40,597 nt of DNA, taken from Pseudomaricurvus hydrocarbonicus (GTDB taxonomy: Bacteria > Pseudomonadota > Gammaproteobacteria > Pseudomonadales > Cellvibrionaceae). Numbering within the stretch: the first letter of the stretch is position 1; the number at the start of each line of letters is the position of its first letter. The stretch lies in contig NZ_JAAONZ010000028.1 in the NCBI RefSeq assembly GCF_011602365.1, positions 1-40,597 of the forward strand, written 5' to 3'. The translations under genes and the position numbers were made by a program. Under the pieces are notes generated by a model. It made no database searches. It had not been told where the DNA came from and was given only the letters and a program-made list of their open reading frames with translations. This document shows, one piece after another, positions 40,078 through 40,597 of the stretch.

Positions 40078-40497
40078 ATGCAAACACATAAAAATCGAGT
40101 AGCCGTAGTTTCAGGTGCGGCTAAAGGGATTGGTCAAGAATTGGCAGTTCAGCTTGCGCAACGCGGAGCATTACTCGCCCTGATCGATATTGCGGATCTT
40201 TCTGAAACCAGCAGGTTGATTCAGCGGGAAGGCGGCAAGGCAGTATCGATTAAAGGGGATATCTCTCAGGAGGAAGACTGGGAAGCCGCCGGCGATCTCG
40301 TTAGAAATGAGTATGGTCGGTGTGACATTCTCGTCAATAATGCTGGTATCTTCCCCAATGTACATATAGACGATATGAACTTTCAGGATTGGAAACGGAC
40401 GCTCGAAATTAACCTGGATAGCGTTTTTTTAAGTGCCAAAGTGTTCGTGCCGATGATGCGTAATAACAAGTGGGGGGGTAATCCCCCCGATAAATAA
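40078..40497 (+). pseudogene. Short-chain dehydrogenase truncated by an insertion sequence
   Basis: The frame from ATG 40078 encodes a normal SDR N-terminal half: VSGAAKGIGQ (cofactor loop, residues 11-20), D61 in KGDIS, LVNNAG (85-90) and INLDSVFLS. It reaches about residue 133 (RNNKWG), where the family continues to the Ser and YxxxK motifs. Instead it reads GNPPDK and stops, because IS sequence begins. All catalytic residues are lost, so this is a disrupted gene. If the 3' part exists beyond the other IS end, the break is a recent insertion. Confidence 0.8.
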
Positions 40498-40597
40498 CTG
40501 GCCTGAAAAGTAGAATTTTCTCATAATAGTTTGAAGGAGATTCCGCATGAAAGTACCCCGTTATTCGGATAGTCAGATTATGGCTATTCTTAAGCAA
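40472..40597 (+). mobile_element. Left end of an IS3-family insertion sequence (partial)
   Basis: SDR similarity ends at about 40472. A GGGGGG-TAAT-CCCCCC dyad (40473-40488) lies at the junction, followed by about 58 nt of leader and the OrfA start at 40547. The exact IS edge and target duplication cannot be fixed because the right end is outside the window. Confidence 0.65.
40547..40597 (+). CDS. IS3-family transposase OrfA, N-terminal fragment
   Basis: ATG 40547, with GAAGGAG eight nt upstream, begins MKVPRYSDSQIMAILKQ and runs off the window. The pattern (S/T)xxQIxxILKQ is the usual start of OrfA in IS3-family elements (IS407-like branch), preceding a helix-turn-helix. Only 17 codons are visible. 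Confidence 0.75.
   Translation, partial: MKVPRYSDSQIMAILKQ

Noticed and set aside
1-40597. CRISPR arrays, tRNA or rRNA genes
   Set aside because: No regularly spaced repeats of CRISPR type, no cloverleaf-like segments with a TTCGA-type arm, and no rRNA-like conserved stretches were seen on reading the sequence.

Overview
The window looks like a catabolic island of a Gram-negative proteobacterium, most likely a gammaproteobacterium. The evidence is a TonB-dependent outer-membrane receptor, exported proteins with Sec signals, LysR/TetR regulation and P. aeruginosa-like itaconate genes. Genus cannot be read from the sequence. Both ends lie in insertion sequences: an IS5-type transposase start at 1-79 (minus) and an IS3-type OrfA start at 40547-40597. 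The IS3-type element cuts off an SDR gene. The window may therefore be an assembly contig that ends in repeats, or an IS-bounded island.

Layout. (1) 583-3585: VOC protein, SnoaL-like protein, EthD-like small protein, second VOC protein and an SMP-30/gluconolactonase-like hydrolase, in one direction. (2) 3931-9222: a LysR regulator and an itaconate-degradation set (itaconyl-CoA hydratase, acyl-CoA dehydrogenase, class III CoA-transferase, citramalyl-CoA lyase). (3) 9778-14045: HpaB-type flavin monooxygenase, carboxymuconolactone-decarboxylase-like protein, homoprotocatechuate-2,3-dioxygenase-like extradiol enzyme and a flavin reductase with a MarR-like tail. (4) 14684-18086: FAH-family hydrolase, beta-class-like GST, LysR, NmrA-like protein. 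(5) 18460-23682: aromatic-acid MFS transporter, a near-identical second SnoaL gene flanked by wreckage of VOC and SMP-30 genes, an SDR, and two overlapping LysR genes. (6) 23807-34494: two tandem copies of a module made of a short CocE/NonD hydrolase, a long CocE/NonD hydrolase and a divergent TetR regulator, plus a third SnoaL-like gene. (7) 34504-40497: orphan periplasmic binding protein, TonB receptor, exported metallo-beta-lactamase-fold protein and the interrupted SDR.

How the parts may work together (inference). The TonB receptor and MFS carrier import an aromatic compound. The CocE-type hydrolases trim it. HpaB plus the flavin reductase hydroxylate it, and the extradiol enzyme opens the ring. 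FAH, GST, VOC, SnoaL and SMP-30 proteins process the cleavage product. If the ring carries a methyl branch, a C5 diacid (itaconate, mesaconate or citramalate) would be released and sent through the itaconate operon to pyruvate and acetyl-CoA. The substrate cannot be named from sequence.

Main unexplained structure. Four intergenic regions (about 373, 14239, 18091 and 35676) share the same composite element: an inverted repeat or its right half GCAGC, then TTTCCC, exactly 19 nt, then a TATACT-like hexamer. They lie before the VOC operon, FAH operon, MFS gene and TonB receptor gene. They look like the shared promoter of a dispersed regulon. The two hydrolase modules share a separate palindrome, TCAACACGCGTTGA. 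Several enzymes carry substitutions at positions normally catalytic (extradiol enzyme, SDR, VOC2, the hydrolases), which suggests unusual chemistry.
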